This document shows, piece after piece, positions 21,829-32,577 of a stretch of 64,000 bases of DNA. This stretch comes from Gemmobacter sp. 24YEA27 (GTDB taxonomy: Bacteria; Pseudomonadota; Alphaproteobacteria; Rhodobacterales; Rhodobacteraceae): NCBI RefSeq assembly GCF_030052995.1, contig NZ_JASJPW010000001.1:2470001-2534000 (forward strand). The letters are read 5' to 3'. The number at the start of each line of letters is the position of its first letter. The first letter of the stretch is position 1. The position numbers and the translations under genes were made by a program. Under the pieces are notes generated by a model. That model saw only the letters and a list, made by a program, of their open reading frames with translations, made no database searches and was not told the origin of the DNA.

Positions 21829-22898
21829 ATGGCGACAGCCAGTCTGCTGGACTTCGGGAGCAAGAAAGACATGGATAAGCAAAAGGCGCTGGAAAGCGCC
21901 CTCCAGCAGATCGAACGGCAATTCGGCAAGGGCTCGATCATGAAGCTCGGCGCGGACAGCCCGGCGATGGAGATCGAGGCGACCTCGACCGGCTCGCTGG
22001 GGCTGGATATCGCGCTTGGGATCGGTGGGCTGCCGAAGGGGCGGATCGTCGAGATTTACGGACCGGAAAGCTCGGGCAAGACCACGCTGACCCTGCATGC
22101 GGTTGCGGAAGAGCAGAAAAAGGGCGGCGTCTGTGCCTTTGTGGACGCCGAACACGCGCTGGACCCGAGCTATGCCAAAAAGCTTGGCGTCAATCTTGAT
22201 GAACTCCTGATCTCGCAGCCCGATACCGGCGAGCAGGCGCTTGAAATTGTTGATACCCTGGTGCGCTCGGGCGCGGTTTCGATGATTGTCGTGGACTCGG
22301 TCGCCGCGCTGACGCCGAAGGCAGAGCTTGAGGGCGATATGGGCGATGCGACCGTCGGCGCCCAGGCCCGCCTGATGAGCCAGGCGATGCGCAAACTCAC
22401 TGCCTCGATCGGCAAATCGAACTGCATGGTGATTTTCATCAACCAGATCCGCATGAAGATCGGCGTGATGTTCGGCTCGCCCGAGACCACCACCGGCGGC
22501 AATGCGCTGAAATTCTACGCGTCTGTCCGGCTCGACATCCGCCGCATCGGCGCGATCAAGGACCGCGAAGAGGTGGTTGGCAACTCGACCCGCGTGAAAG
22601 TGGTCAAGAACAAGGTCGCGCCGCCGTTCAAGCAGGTCGAATTCGACATCATGTATGGCGAAGGGATCTCGAAAACCGGTGAGCTGGTGGATATCGGCGT
22701 CAAAGCCGGCGTGGTCGAGAAGTCGGGCGCCTGGTATTCTTACGGCGATGAGCGGATCGGCCAGGGGCGTGAAAATGCCAAAACCTTCCTGAAGAACAAT
22801 CCGGCCACCGCCCATGCGATTGAAGAAAAGATCCGGGCGGCCAATGGGCTTGATTTTCACATTTCCCCGAGGAAAGCGTTGTCGAGGACGACGCCTGA
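21829..22898 (+). CDS. recA: Recombinase RecA (one-base frameshift at the C-terminus)
   Basis: RecA binds single-stranded DNA, pairs homologues and triggers LexA cleavage. Walker [14 protein letters not shown], Walker [12 protein letters not shown], loop L1 ([25 protein letters not shown]), [28 protein letters not shown] (L2 and core) and the N-terminal [24 protein letters not shown] are all present. At 22865-22868 the run of four C should be five: adding one base changes the odd tail into a normal acidic end ([11 protein letters not shown]) with a stop at 22896-22898. Without it the frame continues to 22920. An acidic C-terminus is universal in RecA, so a sequencing error is likely. Confidence 0.96.
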
Positions 22899-23089
22899 TC
22901 CGGCACCTGCCTGGATTTGAGGTCTGTGCCTGAGATGGCGGCCTGAGATCGGGTCCGGACCTGGTCATAAATACATTGCCGGAAGCCCCGCTTCTCAGCT
23001 GCTGCCGGTTTGCCGGACACGAAGACAAGATCGTGACCGGCAAACCGCAGCGTGCTTATGACGAGCCGGAAGTCAGGTCGTGAGCTCAG

Positions 23090-24240
23090 GATCGGTGCCC
23101 TCAGGCTGGCACAGGGGGCGGTATCGCTGAGGCTCAGACCGAGCCCGCCCTCGATATGAGCGCGCGGCAGCAGTGGAGGAAAGTGCTGGCAGCGAGGTCT
23201 GCCGCAGCATTTTCCGGAAACGGGCGGTTGCGGGAAGATCTGGCCAGGAATTGGGTTCTGAAGTCTGGCTGCGCCATTGATACGGGCAGATATGCGATGG
23301 CCCGGCTGCGTGGGGAATTTGACACGCCTCGAAAGAATGCGGGGTGGGTATCCATGAACGGGGACCGACGGCGGTATCGGCCGCCCCGGGCCTCGGGCGC
23401 GGATCGCAAGAGCCCCCGGCGCCCGAGGCCCTGTCTGTTCGTGACTGAGCCCGCCCTCCGTGGCATCGTCACGGCCAGTCTCGTGAGCCGCTGGACCTTG
23501 CAGCAGGTCAAGGGTTGGCTGAGGGTCACGTATCCCGGCAGGAGCGATCTGCATCTGCCTCACAAGGTCACCTGCCGAAGCCTCTCCGTCGAGGCTGGCG
23601 GTGCGCTGAAGACGGAGCTTCTTGCACCTCTGCGCAGCCACAGTGTCATGTGCAGGGGCAAGATTGCCAGCAACTCGGGGAAAATCAGGGGACAGATCCG
23701 GGAGGAAATCAGCGGCGCGGTGTCGATCCGGTAATGAGCGGCCAGAATTGCGGGCCGTGCCGTGCCAGGTTCCTGAGGGGGCGACCTGCACAGTGGCGCG
23801 CGCTGCAGCCACTTCGCCACGCGGGTCGAGCTCCCGTCCCGCTTTGTCATGCTTGTGCGGGTCAGCAGTACGGTCCCAGGCAGTGTCGTCGAGGCACTGG
23901 TGCGCCAGGTCGGTCGCTTGCCACAGGGAGTGATGGCGTCCCTGATCTCGGAAAGCCGAGCAGGGATGGCATTCCTCCGTCGCTTAATCCCAACCTCGCT
24001 TCTGGCAACAGATGTTGGAGCCTGTTTCTGCGACCCGCAAACTCCCTGTCAGTGCGGCAGCAACGAGACCATCAGCGGCCCCTTCGGCAATATTTACGGA
24101 GGGGCGGCATGGGCCTTTCAGGCCTGCCCCGCGACGATCCCTGTCCAGTGGCTCTGAGCCTGAAGACACAGCCCCGAAAGATCCCAGGCTACAGGACACC
24201 GGCTGATACCACGGGCGGAGCTGTTGCCCTGACCGGTGGA
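23090..24240 (+). pseudogene. Decayed IS30-family transposase remnant
   Basis: Short conserved blocks of an IS30-type transposase appear in order but in different frames. They include TLQQVKGWLRVTYPG and SLSVEAGGALKTELLAPLRS (near 23490-23630), the YVMLVRVSST-like block at 23849, VGRLPQGVMASL, DVGACFCDPQTPCQCGSNETISGPFGN near 24020-24090, and QPRKIPGYRTPADTTGGAVALTG near 24170-24235. The catalytic CDPQ(T)PxQ(R)GSNE block is family-specific. Many indels and lost residues show long decay. The element lies between recA and alaS, which are adjacent in relatives. Confidence 0.75.
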
Positions 24241-24516
24241 ACCCGGCGGCGTCGCAACAGGGCGCCGATCGCCATAACGCCTGCGATCTCCTCCCGTTTC
24301 GGCGATGTCTGGCAAGCAGGCCCACCGGATCCGGGCTGCGAGGGAAATCCCTCCTTTGGCGACCAGGCCCCCGAAACCCGACACGGCAGGCTTGCCAGGT
24401 GCGCACCCGATATCGGTGAGGGTCTCACCGGCCTTCCACCGCTGCCAAAGCACGACAGTCTGTTTGATCCATATTCCCCGACACACTGGCCGCGCCATCG
24501 ATCCACCGCGCCAGAG
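24240..24516 (-). pseudogene. Second IS30-family remnant, opposite strand (N-terminal part)
   Basis: On the minus strand IKQTVVLWQRWKAGETLTDIG, PGKPAVSGFGGLVAKGGIS and, in another frame, PKREEIAGVMAIGALLRR follow the N-terminal helix-turn-helix and LAEREEISRG-type blocks of IS30 transposases. It meets the end of the plus-strand remnant near 24235, so two broken elements face each other. No intact protein is possible. Confidence 0.6.
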
Positions 24517-25438
24517 CATCAGAAGACGCGTAATCTTGCCCTGACCGGTCGAACCCACCTTGGCTTTCGCCGGACTATCCTGCTCCTCCGTGACCCGCGA
24601 CAGATCACATTTGCGCCCGCAGATCGCATCTGCTTGCTGCCCGAAATACCGAGCAAAGCGTCAGAAAATCCAGCGGCTCTTCAAAGGAGCGAAATATTTG
24701 GGAGGCGTTCCGCCAGAGCTCCGGAACCTGCGGCATTCTACAGGAGAGGAGATCCCGGACCCGACACCCGCCTCTTCGCCGGAGAGGACTGAGGAGATCT
24801 CGCGACAGAACCGGCATAGGGTCGAACGCAGACTGATAAGCGGCCAGTCTGGCCTCAAGACAGGCGGCCCACATGGACCGCACAGGTTTTACCGACAGGA
24901 CGGATCCGATCTGCGCCGTCCCCTCATTATCCTGACAGCCAAAGCCCGACTGTTGCGACGGCGGAGTCAGCCCGTCGAATTTACGAGCCATGAGGTCAAA
25001 CCGCGAGGTTCAGCGGCTGAATTGCGAGAGCGGGAACATCAGCCAGATGGGCCGCGCGGAAAACCTCTTCGAACGGGCCACGAGCTTTCTGCTGCCCCGC
25101 GTACCCATGGCTGACACGGCATTGAAGAGCTTCTTAGCAACGCTGAAGACTGAATGGGCGGCCAGCAGGCTCTTTCAATCTCACAAGGAAGCGCGTGCTC
25201 AAAACTGCCGGATCGTTGTACGCATCGGCGCACCGCGCAGACGACACCCGGGCCGGTCGCCCGGGCGCAAGGGAGTTTAAGGCCCCCGATATGCCGGCTA
25301 AACCTGCTGTCCAGGACAACGGCGCCTGCTCATTTCCGGCCTTTTTTCGGTCCCGACGCATCCCACCGTGGACAGGGGGGGAAGGCGCCGTTACATGGAA
25401 GGCCGAAAACTGATCATCCTCCATGAAGAGGCCCGGCC
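24517..25438. other. Non-coding debris before alaS, with a possible IS3 transposase fragment
   Basis: Most of this 900-base stretch matches nothing I recognise. Around 25108-25200 (plus) the text MADTALKSFLATLKTEW...FQSHKEAR resembles the C-terminal DNAxAESFFATLKTE block of IS3-family OrfB with several substitutions. No promoter or terminator for alaS was identified beyond ordinary spacing. I treat it as decayed mobile DNA. Confidence 0.4.
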
Positions 25439-28095
25439 ATGGCGTCGCTGAATGACATCCGCACCACCTATCTCGACTTCTTTAAGAAGAACGGGCACCG
25501 CGTTGTGGAAAGCTCGCCGCTGGTGCCGCGCAACGACCCGACGCTGATGTTCACCAATTCGGGCATGGTGCAGTTCAAAAACCTGTTCACCGGCACCGAA
25601 CATCGCGATTACAAGCGCGCCACCACCGCGCAGAAATGCGTGCGGGCCGGCGGGAAACACAATGATCTCGACAATGTCGGCTATACCGCGCGCCACCATA
25701 CCTTCTTTGAAATGCTGGGGAATTTCTCCTTTGGCGATTACTTCAAGGATCAGGCCATTGCCTTCGCCTGGGAGCTGCTGACCAAAGATTTCGGCCTCGC
25801 GAAAGACAAGTTGCTGGTCACGATCTACCATACCGATGACGAAGCTGCGGCGATCTGGAAGAAGGTCTCGGGCCTGTCGGATGATCGCATCATCCGTATC
25901 GCGTCGGATGATAATTTCTGGCGCATGGGGCCAACCGGCCCCTGTGGCCCCTGCACCGAGATTTTCTACGACCACGGTCCTTCGATCTGGGGTGGCCCGC
26001 CCGGTTCGGCGGATGAGGATGGCGACCGTTTCATCGAGATCTGGAACAACGTTTTCATGCAAAACGAGCAGTTCGAGGATGGCACGATGCGCCCGCTCGA
26101 CATGCAGTCGATCGATACCGGAATGGGGCTGGAGCGGATCGGCGCGCTGCTGCAGGGTAAGCACGACAATTATGACACCGATCTGATGCGGAGCCTGATC
26201 GAGGCCTCGGCGCATGTGACCTCGTCTGACCCTGATGGGACCGGCAAAGTGCATCACCGGGTGATTGCGGACCATCTGCGCTCGACCTCGTTCCTGATCG
26301 CGGATGGGGTGATGCCCTCGAATGAAGGGCGCGGCTATGTGCTGCGCCGCATCCTGCGCCGTGCGGCGCGCCATGCGCATATGCTGGGCGCCAAGGATCC
26401 GGTGATGCACCGCCTGGTGCCGGCGCTGGTGCGGCAGATGGGCGCGGCCTATCCGGAACTGACCCGTGCCCAGAGCCTGATCGAGGAAACGCTGAAGCTG
26501 GAAGAGACCAAATTCGGCCAGACCCTGGATCGCGGGCTGAAACTGCTGGACGAAGAACTTGGTCGTATCCCGGAAGGCGCCGATCTGCCCGGGGGGGCTG
26601 CGTTTAAGCTTTACGACACCTACGGATTCCCGCTTGACCTGACCCAGGACGCGCTGCGCGAGATGGGGCGCAATGTCGATGTCGCCGGTTTCGAGGCTGC
26701 GATGGCCGAACAGCGTCAGAAAGCGCGCGCCGCCTGGTCCGGCACCGGCGAGGCCAAAGATGCGAAGATCTGGTTCGAACTCGCTGAATCGAAAGGCGTA
26801 ACCGAGTTTCTTGGCTATGAGACCGAGGCCGCCGAAGCTGTCGTTCAGGCGCTGGTGCGCGATGGCGCCGAGATCGGCGCGGCACAAACCGGTGAAAGCG
26901 TGCAGGTCGTCGTCAACCAGACCCCGTTTTACGCTGAAAGCGGCGGCCAGGTCGGCGATACCGGCTTCATCCGCACCGATACCGGCGTGGTCGAGGTGAC
27001 GGATACCAAAAAGGCGGCCGGCATCTTCATTCATATCGGCAAGGTGGTCGAGGGCGGCATCTCGCGGGGCAGCCCGCGCGACTGGAGGTTTCGCATATCC
27101 GCCGTTCGGCGATCCGCGCCAACCATTCCGCAACTCACCTGCTGCATGAGGCGCTGCGCGCGGCCCTTGGCGATCACGTGGCGCAGAAGGGCTCGCTCAA
27201 TGCGCCCGACCGGCTGCGGTTTGACTTTTCGCATGGTCAGGGGCTGAGTGCTGCCGAACTGGCGCAGGTCGAGGCGGAGGTGAATGACTATATCCGCCAG
27301 AACACCGCCGTTGAAACCCGGATCATGACGCCGGATGACGCGCGCGGCATCGGGGCCCAGGCGCTCTTTGGCGAAAAATATGGCGATGAGGTCCGCGTCG
27401 TTTCGATGGGCCAGCTTCCTGCCTCGGGCAAGGGGGCTGATGGGGCCACCTATAGCCTCGAGCTTTGCGGCGGTACGCATGTCAAACGCACCGGCGATAT
27501 CGGCGCCTTCGTGCTCCTGGGCGATTCCGCGTCTTCGGCTGGTGTGCGCCGGATCGAAGCGCTGACCGGCGAAGCAGCACTGCAACATCTGCGCGCCCAG
27601 GAGCAACGCCTCGCAGAGGTCGCCTCGGTTCTGAAAGCACCGGTCGCTGAGGTGGTGGAAAGGGTGCGCGCGCTGGCCGAAGAGCGCAGGACCCTTGCGA
27701 ATGAAATCGCCACCCTGCGGCGCGAGCTTGCGATGAGCGGTGGCGGCACTGCGGGGCCCGAGGCCAAAGAAATCAACGGTGTGAAGCTGATTGCTCAGGT
27801 GCTGAAAGGCGTTTCGGGCAAGGATCTTCCGGCGCTGATCGACGAGATGAAAGCCCGGATCGGTTCGGGCGCGGTCCTGCTGATCGCCGATACCGGCGCG
27901 AAACCGGCGGTGGCGGCGGGCGTGACCCAGGATCTTACCGGCAAAGTCTCGGCCGTGGATCTGGTCAAGGCGGCAGCGGCCGCGCTCGGCGGCAAAGGCG
28001 GCGGCGGTCGCCCGGATATGGCGCAGGCCGGCGGCAATGATATCGCCGGTGCCGAGGCTGCGATCAGGGCGGCCGAAGCCGTGCTGGGGAGCTGA
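25439..28095 (+). CDS. alaS: Alanine--tRNA ligase (one-base frameshift in the middle)
   Basis: AlaS charges tRNA-Ala and edits mischarged serine and glycine. N-terminal [43 protein letters not shown] and the catalytic core ([27 protein letters not shown]) are intact. From about 27070 the frame is lost: four G at 27066-27069 should be five. Beyond it, the editing domain continues in the next frame with [14 protein letters not shown] (zinc HxxxH), [15 protein letters not shown] and a C-Ala domain ending [14 protein letters not shown]...[11 protein letters not shown]. The combined length (~885 residues) is normal. As AlaS is essential, the shift is almost surely a sequencing error. It is adjacent to recA, with IS debris between. 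Confidence 0.93.
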
Positions 28096-28098
28096 GCC

Positions 28099-28389
28099 AT
28101 GCCAGCAGCCTATTGGATCGCCCATGTCCATGTGACCGATGCCGAGGCCTATGCGCGCTATGCCAAAGGCGCGACCATAGCCATCGAGGCGCATGGCGGC
28201 AGCTTCCTCGCAAGGGGGGGGCGCTATGTGCAGCTCGAAGGCAATGACCGTTCGCGCAATGTGCTGGCGCGCTTCCCCGATCTCGAAACGGCGGTCGCCT
28301 GCTACAATTCGCCCGAATATCAGGCCGCGCTGGATCATGCCCGTGGTGCTGCGGTCCGTGATCTCGTCGTGGTTGAAGCGGCAGAGTAG
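28099..28389 (+). CDS. DUF1330 domain protein
   Basis: The 96-residue protein begins MPAAYWIAHVHVTDAEAYARYAKGA and contains FLARGGRYVQLEGNDRSRNVLARFPDLETAVACYNSPEYQAAL, the pattern of the DUF1330 dimeric ferredoxin-like fold. No catalytic function is established for the family. It starts four bases after the alaS stop and is probably co-transcribed with it; a terminator follows 48 bases after its stop. Confidence 0.85.
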   Translation: MPAAYWIAHVHVTDAEAYARYAKGATIAIEAHGGSFLARGGRYVQLEGNDRSRNVLARFPDLETAVACYNSPEYQAALDHARGAAVRDLVVVEAAE

Positions 28390-28436
28390 CCGCCGCATCT
28401 CCAGGCAATTCTTTGCTTTGGTAATCTTTCGTGAAC

Positions 28437-28466
28437 GGCCCGGGGCTTATCATGCCCCGGGCCTTT
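28437..28466 (+). terminator. Rho-independent terminator of alaS-DUF1330
   Basis: Perfect stem GGCCCGGGGC / GCCCCGGGCC with a 7-base loop, followed by TTT. Confidence 0.8.
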
Positions 28467-28530
28467 CGCTATTCTGGCCCAAAATCGCAGCGTGGGGCAA
28501 TAACCCGCGATCGGGCAGAGGACAGTGATC

Positions 28531-29325
28531 ATGTGTCGTTGGGCGGCCTATACGGGCGAGCCGATTTTTCTGGAAGATATCGTTTCACGCCCTGGTCATT
28601 CGCTGATCCATCAAAGCCATGGCGCCACCCAATGCCGCACCGCGATCAATGCCGACGGCTTCGGCATCGCCTGGTATGGGGATCGGTCTGAACCCGGGCT
28701 TTACCGCGATGTCATGCCGGCCTGGTCGGATCCGAACCTGAAAAGCCTCACCGCCCAGGTGAAATCGGGCCTTTTCCTTGCCCATGTCCGCGCCTCGACC
28801 GGCACCGCCACCAGCCGCAACAATTGCCACCCCTTCACCGCCGGGCGGTGGAGCTTCATGCATAACGGCCAGGTCGGCGGTTATGACGCCTTTCGCCGCG
28901 ATGCTGAAATGCTGATCCCCGACACGCTTTACGCGCAGCGCAAAGGCGCAACCGACAGCGAGGCGCTCTTCCTCGTCGCCCTTGCCGATGGCCTCGAAAC
29001 CGATCCGCGCACAGCCCTTGAACGCGCCTGCGCCCGGTTCATTTCCCTCGCCCGTCGCAAAGGCGCAGCGCCCTTTCTCAGGATGACCGCCGCGCTGTCA
29101 GATGGCGAAACGCTTTATGCGGTGCGTTATGCCAGCGACGACCTGGCGCCCTCGCTCTGGTATCGCTGGTCCGACAGCCGCAAAGGCATGGCCGTGGTCT
29201 CCGAGCCGCTCGAGGCCGGAGAGGGTGACTGGACCGAAGTGCCGGCCAATTCCTTCTGCACCTTCAGTGCGGTCGATGTCAGAACTCAGTCCTTCATGCC
29301 CTGCAGTCTCAAAGAGGCTGCATAG
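28531..29325 (+). CDS. Class II glutamine amidotransferase (EgtC/YafJ-like)
   Basis: After the initiator Met, Cys is residue 2 (MCRWAAYTGEPIFLEDIV), as needed for an N-terminal-nucleophile amidotransferase. INADGFGIAWYGD, LFLAHVRASTGTATSRNNCHPFTAGRWSFMHNGQVGG and TDSEALFLVALADG are the glutamine-pocket motifs of this group. The 264-residue length fits the stand-alone EgtC/YafJ family, which hydrolyses gamma-glutamyl bonds. No ergothioneine genes lie nearby, so the substrate is open. ATG at 28531 is chosen over GTG 28525 because it exposes Cys2. Confidence 0.85.
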   Translation: MCRWAAYTGEPIFLEDIVSRPGHSLIHQSHGATQCRTAINADGFGIAWYGDRSEPGLYRDVMPAWSDPNLKSLTAQVKSGLFLAHVRASTGTATSRNNCHPFTAGRWSFMHNGQVGGYDAFRRDAEMLIPDTLYAQRKGATDSEALFLVALADGLETDPRTALERACARFISLARRKGAAPFLRMTAALSDGETLYAVRYASDDLAPSLWYRWSDSRKGMAVVSEPLEAGEGDWTEVPANSFCTFSAVDVRTQSFMPCSLKEAA

Positions 29326-29330
29326 AAAAA

Positions 29331-29357
29331 GGGCACCCGGAACAGGTGCCCATTTCC
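29331..29357 (+). terminator. Terminator-like hairpin after the class II amidotransferase
   Basis: Stem GGGCACC / GGTGCCC with a 7-base loop, flanked by AAAAA on the 5' side and ATTTCC on the 3' side. It lies between convergent genes. Confidence 0.6.
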
Positions 29358-29421
29358 TCCTGACAGAAATACGCCACGGGGGCGTGGGGGTGTGAAACCC
29401 CCACCTCCGCCGCCAGCCTGA

Positions 29422-30924
29422 TCAGTCCAGCGCCCTGAAGTTCAGCGAGGCACCTTCCTTGATCCCCGAGAACCAGCGCGCCGTCACCGTCTTGGTCTTG
29501 GTGTAGAAGCGCAGTGCATCCGGGCCATATTGGTTCAGGTCACCAAAGGACGACTTCTTCCAGCCGCCAAAGGTGTAGTAGCTCAGCGGCACCGGGATCG
29601 GGAAGTTCACGCCCACCATCCCGACATTGACCCGGCTTGCAAAGTCACGCGCCGTGTCGCCATCGGCGGTAAAGATCGCCGTGCCATTGCCATATTCATT
29701 GTCGATCACCAGTTGCAGCGCATCCTCATAGGTCTCGGCGCGCACCTGGGTCAGCACCGGCCCGAAGATCTCCTGCTTGTAGATCTCCATATCGCGGGTC
29801 GCATGGTCAAAGAGCGATGGTCCGACGAAGAAGCCGTTCTCATAGCCCTGGAGGCTGAAATTCCGGCCATCGACGACCAGTTTCGCGCCCTGTTCAACAC
29901 CGGAATCGATCAGGCCACGGATCCGCTGCGCCGAGGCCGAGGTGATCACCGGTCCGAAATCAACATCATCACCAGCGGTATAGGGGCCGACTTTCAGCTT
30001 TTCGATGCGCGGCACCAGCTTTTCGATCAGCGCATCGGCGGTTTCCTTGCCCACCGGCACCGCGACCGAAATTGCCATGCAGCGTTCGCCCGCCGCGCCG
30101 AAACCGGCGCCGATCAGGGCATCTGCCGCCTTGTCGAGATCGGCATCCGGCATGATGACCATATGGTTCTTCGCGCCGCCGAAGCACTGCGCGCGTTTGC
30201 CGTTCGCTGCCGCGCGGCCGTAGATATATTGCGCGATCGGGGTCGAACCAACGAAGCCGACCGCCTGGATCACCTCGTGATCAAGGATCGCATCGACGAT
30301 TTCCTTGTCGCCGTTCACCACCTGCAACACGCCATCCGGCAGGCCTGCTTCTTTCAGGAGTTCCGCCAGGTAGAGAGCCGTCGAGGGGCAGCGCTCGGAC
30401 GGTTTCAGGATCATCGCATTGCCTGCAACCAGAGCCGGGGCCATTTTCCACAGCGGGATCATCGCCGGGAAGTTGAAAGGCGTGATGCCTGCGACAACGC
30501 CAAGCGCCTGACGCATCGAATAAATATCGATCCCCGGGCCGGCACTGTCGGTATATTCGCCTTTCAGAAGCGCAGGCGCCCCCATGCAGACCTCGACGAC
30601 TTCCAGACCGCGCTGTACGTCGCCTTTCGCATCCGGAATGGTCTTGCCATGCTCGCGCGACACCAGCTCTGCGAGCTTTTCCATGTCACGGTTGATCAGG
30701 GCCGCAAAGGCCATCATCACACGGGCGCGGCGCTGCGGGTTGACCGCCTGCCATTTCAGCTGCGCTGCAGCCGCCGACTGGATGGCGGCGTCAAGCTCTG
30801 CCGGCGTGGCCAGCGCAAGGCGCGCCTGGACTTCGCCGGTGGCGGGGTTGAAGACATCAGTGAAGCGGCCCGACGTGCCCTTCGCCAGCTTGCCGTCGAT
30901 CCAGTGACCAATCTCAGCGACCAT
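29422..30924 (-). CDS. mmsA: Methylmalonate-semialdehyde dehydrogenase (CoA-acylating)
   Basis: The 500-residue aldehyde dehydrogenase converts malonate/methylmalonate semialdehyde to acetyl-CoA/propionyl-CoA in valine, inositol or thymine breakdown. Motifs include INPATGEV-like FNPATGEVQARL, TPFNFPAMIPLWKMAPALVAGNAMILKPSE (nucleotide fold), VGFVGSTPIAQYIY, the catalytic Cys in GAAGERCMAISVAV, and the KTKTVTARWFSG end typical of MmsA. ATG 30924 (MVAEIGHWIDGK) is chosen; an ATG nine codons upstream runs into the shared promoter. The divergent LysR gene is its likely regulator (inferred from layout). Confidence 0.93.
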   Translation of the reverse strand: MVAEIGHWIDGKLAKGTSGRFTDVFNPATGEVQARLALATPAELDAAIQSAAAAQLKWQAVNPQRRARVMMAFAALINRDMEKLAELVSREHGKTIPDAKGDVQRGLEVVEVCMGAPALLKGEYTDSAGPGIDIYSMRQALGVVAGITPFNFPAMIPLWKMAPALVAGNAMILKPSERCPSTALYLAELLKEAGLPDGVLQVVNGDKEIVDAILDHEVIQAVGFVGSTPIAQYIYGRAAANGKRAQCFGGAKNHMVIMPDADLDKAADALIGAGFGAAGERCMAISVAVPVGKETADALIEKLVPRIEKLKVGPYTAGDDVDFGPVITSASAQRIRGLIDSGVEQGAKLVVDGRNFSLQGYENGFFVGPSLFDHATRDMEIYKQEIFGPVLTQVRAETYEDALQLVIDNEYGNGTAIFTADGDTARDFASRVNVGMVGVNFPIPVPLSYYTFGGWKKSSFGDLNQYGPDALRFYTKTKTVTARWFSGIKEGASLNFRALD

Positions 30925-31006
30925 GGCAGAACCTCCCATATGGAATTGCATATACCGCTTTTACCCTTGCGAATTCGCGGATCAAAGCGCCAATAGACCA
31001 AAGGCG

Positions 31007-31024
31007 TTTTGCATTTTCGCAAAA
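31007..31024. promoter_or_regulatory. Inverted repeat in the mmsA / LysR intergenic region
   Basis: TTTTGC-N6-GCAAAA is a dyad in the 120-base gap between divergent mmsA and the LysR-type gene. Such dyads near LysR genes often serve as binding sites, but T-N11-A geometry is not clear here. Confidence 0.4.
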
Positions 31025-31047
31025 GGGTGCGGCTTGGCGGGGACGGA

Positions 31048-31971
31048 ATGGATTGGGACGATCTGCGGATTTTTCTGGAAGTTGCGCGCCATGAAAGCCT
31101 GTCGGGCGCGGGCAAGCGGCTTAAGATCGATGCGGCGACGGTCGGGCGGCGGGTGCAGCGCTTTGAAGAGGCGCTTGGCCAGCGGCTATTTGCCCGCAGC
31201 CCCCAGGGCTATCAGCTGAGCCAGGCCGGTGAGCGTCTTTTGCCGGCGGCCGAACGTGCCGAGGCCGCGATGCTGGCGGCAGGCGAAGCGCTGAGCGGTG
31301 ACCGGCCGGGGCAGGGGCTGACCGGGCTGATCCGGCTTGGCGCCCCCGATGGCTGCGCCAATTACCTCTTGCCGCCGGTGATCGCGCGGATCTGCGACCA
31401 GAATCCGGGGCTTGAGGTGCAGCTGGTGGCGCTGCCGCGCGTCTTTAACCTTTCGAAGCGAGAGGCCGATATGGCGATCGGCGTCTCGCGGCCTGAAACC
31501 GGGCGGCTCACGGTACAGAAGCTGACCGATTACCGGCTGGTGCTGGCGGCCTCTGACGCCTGGCTCGCGCGTAACCCTGAGCCGCAGGATCTGGCCGATC
31601 TGCGCGAGCTGCGATTCGTCGGCTATATCCCGGATCTGATTTTCGACAAGGAACTGGACTACCTGGCCGAGCTTGGTGCGCCCCAGGTGGCTATTTCATC
31701 TAACTCGGTCTCGGTGCAGCTGAATTTTTTGCGACAGGGGGTGGGAATCGGCATTGTTCATGATTTCGCCCTGCCGGCCGCGCCTGAACTCAGGCAGCTC
31801 CTGCCCGATAAGGTAGGGCTGACCCGGTCGTTCTGGCTGATCCGTCACGCCGATGACGGGCGGGTTCAGCGGTTGAACCGCTTTGCGCAAAGCCTTGTGC
31901 GCGAGACAAAGGTCGAGATGGCCAGGCATGAAAAGACTGTTCCGCCCGGTGGTTACGGCCACGGGGCTTGA
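31048..31971 (+). CDS. LysR-family transcriptional regulator
   Basis: The 307-residue protein has a winged helix-turn-helix at the N-terminus (MDWDDLRIFLEVARHESLSGAGKRLKIDAATVGRRVQRFEEALGQRLFARSPQGYQLSQAG) and a periplasmic-binding-like effector domain from ~residue 90. The DAATVGRRV recognition helix (instead of SQPAVSRQ) is seen in the LysR branch common in Rhodobacteraceae. ATG 31048 follows GGGGACGGA. Placed divergently from mmsA, it probably senses a semialdehyde-pathway metabolite (inference). Confidence 0.88.
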   Translation: MDWDDLRIFLEVARHESLSGAGKRLKIDAATVGRRVQRFEEALGQRLFARSPQGYQLSQAGERLLPAAERAEAAMLAAGEALSGDRPGQGLTGLIRLGAPDGCANYLLPPVIARICDQNPGLEVQLVALPRVFNLSKREADMAIGVSRPETGRLTVQKLTDYRLVLAASDAWLARNPEPQDLADLRELRFVGYIPDLIFDKELDYLAELGAPQVAISSNSVSVQLNFLRQGVGIGIVHDFALPAAPELRQLLPDKVGLTRSFWLIRHADDGRVQRLNRFAQSLVRETKVEMARHEKTVPPGGYGHGA

Positions 31972-32031
31972 CAGAATCCCTGGGCTCAAAGACCCTTCCT
32001 CTGACAGACGCGGGAAAGTGAGGAACAGCCC

Positions 32032-32463
32032 ATGCTTGTCAGCCAGATCCTTAAGACAAAACCGGCAGGGGTGATCACGATTGCCCCCGAGGCCACTGTT
32101 GCCGAAGCTGCCGCATTGCTGTCCGAGAAACGGATCGGGGCGATCATCGTCTCATCCGACGGCAAGACGGCCCTCGGGATTCTCTCCGAGCGCGATATCG
32201 TCCGCGAGCTCGGGCGCACCGGCGTGACCTGCCTTTCGGCAAAGGTCACCGAGCTGATGACGTCAAAGCTCGTCTCCTGCACCAGCGGCGATCTGAATAT
32301 GGATATCCTGAAAACCATGACCGATGGCCGGTTCCGCCATATGCCGGTGATCGAAAATGGCGAAATGCTGGCGATCATCACCCTGGGCGATGTGGTGAAG
32401 GCACGGTTGCAGGAGCTGAGCGCCGAGAAGGATGCCCTTGAAGGCATGATCATGGGTCATTGA
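32032..32463 (+). CDS. CBS-domain protein
   Basis: The 143-residue protein consists of two CBS motifs: VSQILKTKPAGVITIAPEATVAEAAALLSEKRIGAIIVSSDGKTALGILSERDIVREL and VTELMTSKLVSCTSGDLNMDILKTMTDGRFRHMPVIENGEMLAIITLGDVVKARL. Stand-alone CBS pairs bind adenine nucleotides or SAM and regulate partners; the partner is not visible here. GTGAGGAACAGCCC precedes the ATG. It stands between the LysR gene and coaD on the same strand. Confidence 0.88.
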   Translation: MLVSQILKTKPAGVITIAPEATVAEAAALLSEKRIGAIIVSSDGKTALGILSERDIVRELGRTGVTCLSAKVTELMTSKLVSCTSGDLNMDILKTMTDGRFRHMPVIENGEMLAIITLGDVVKARLQELSAEKDALEGMIMGH

Positions 32464-32577
32464 CCGGCAGTGTCGACTGCGCCGGCTTTTGCTGCGCTGC
32501 GGCGGTTTTGATCTTGCGCAGGCGCAGGCAATATTGTTGCGTGCGCCTGCAGCGGAGGGATCAGGGAGGATTTACCC

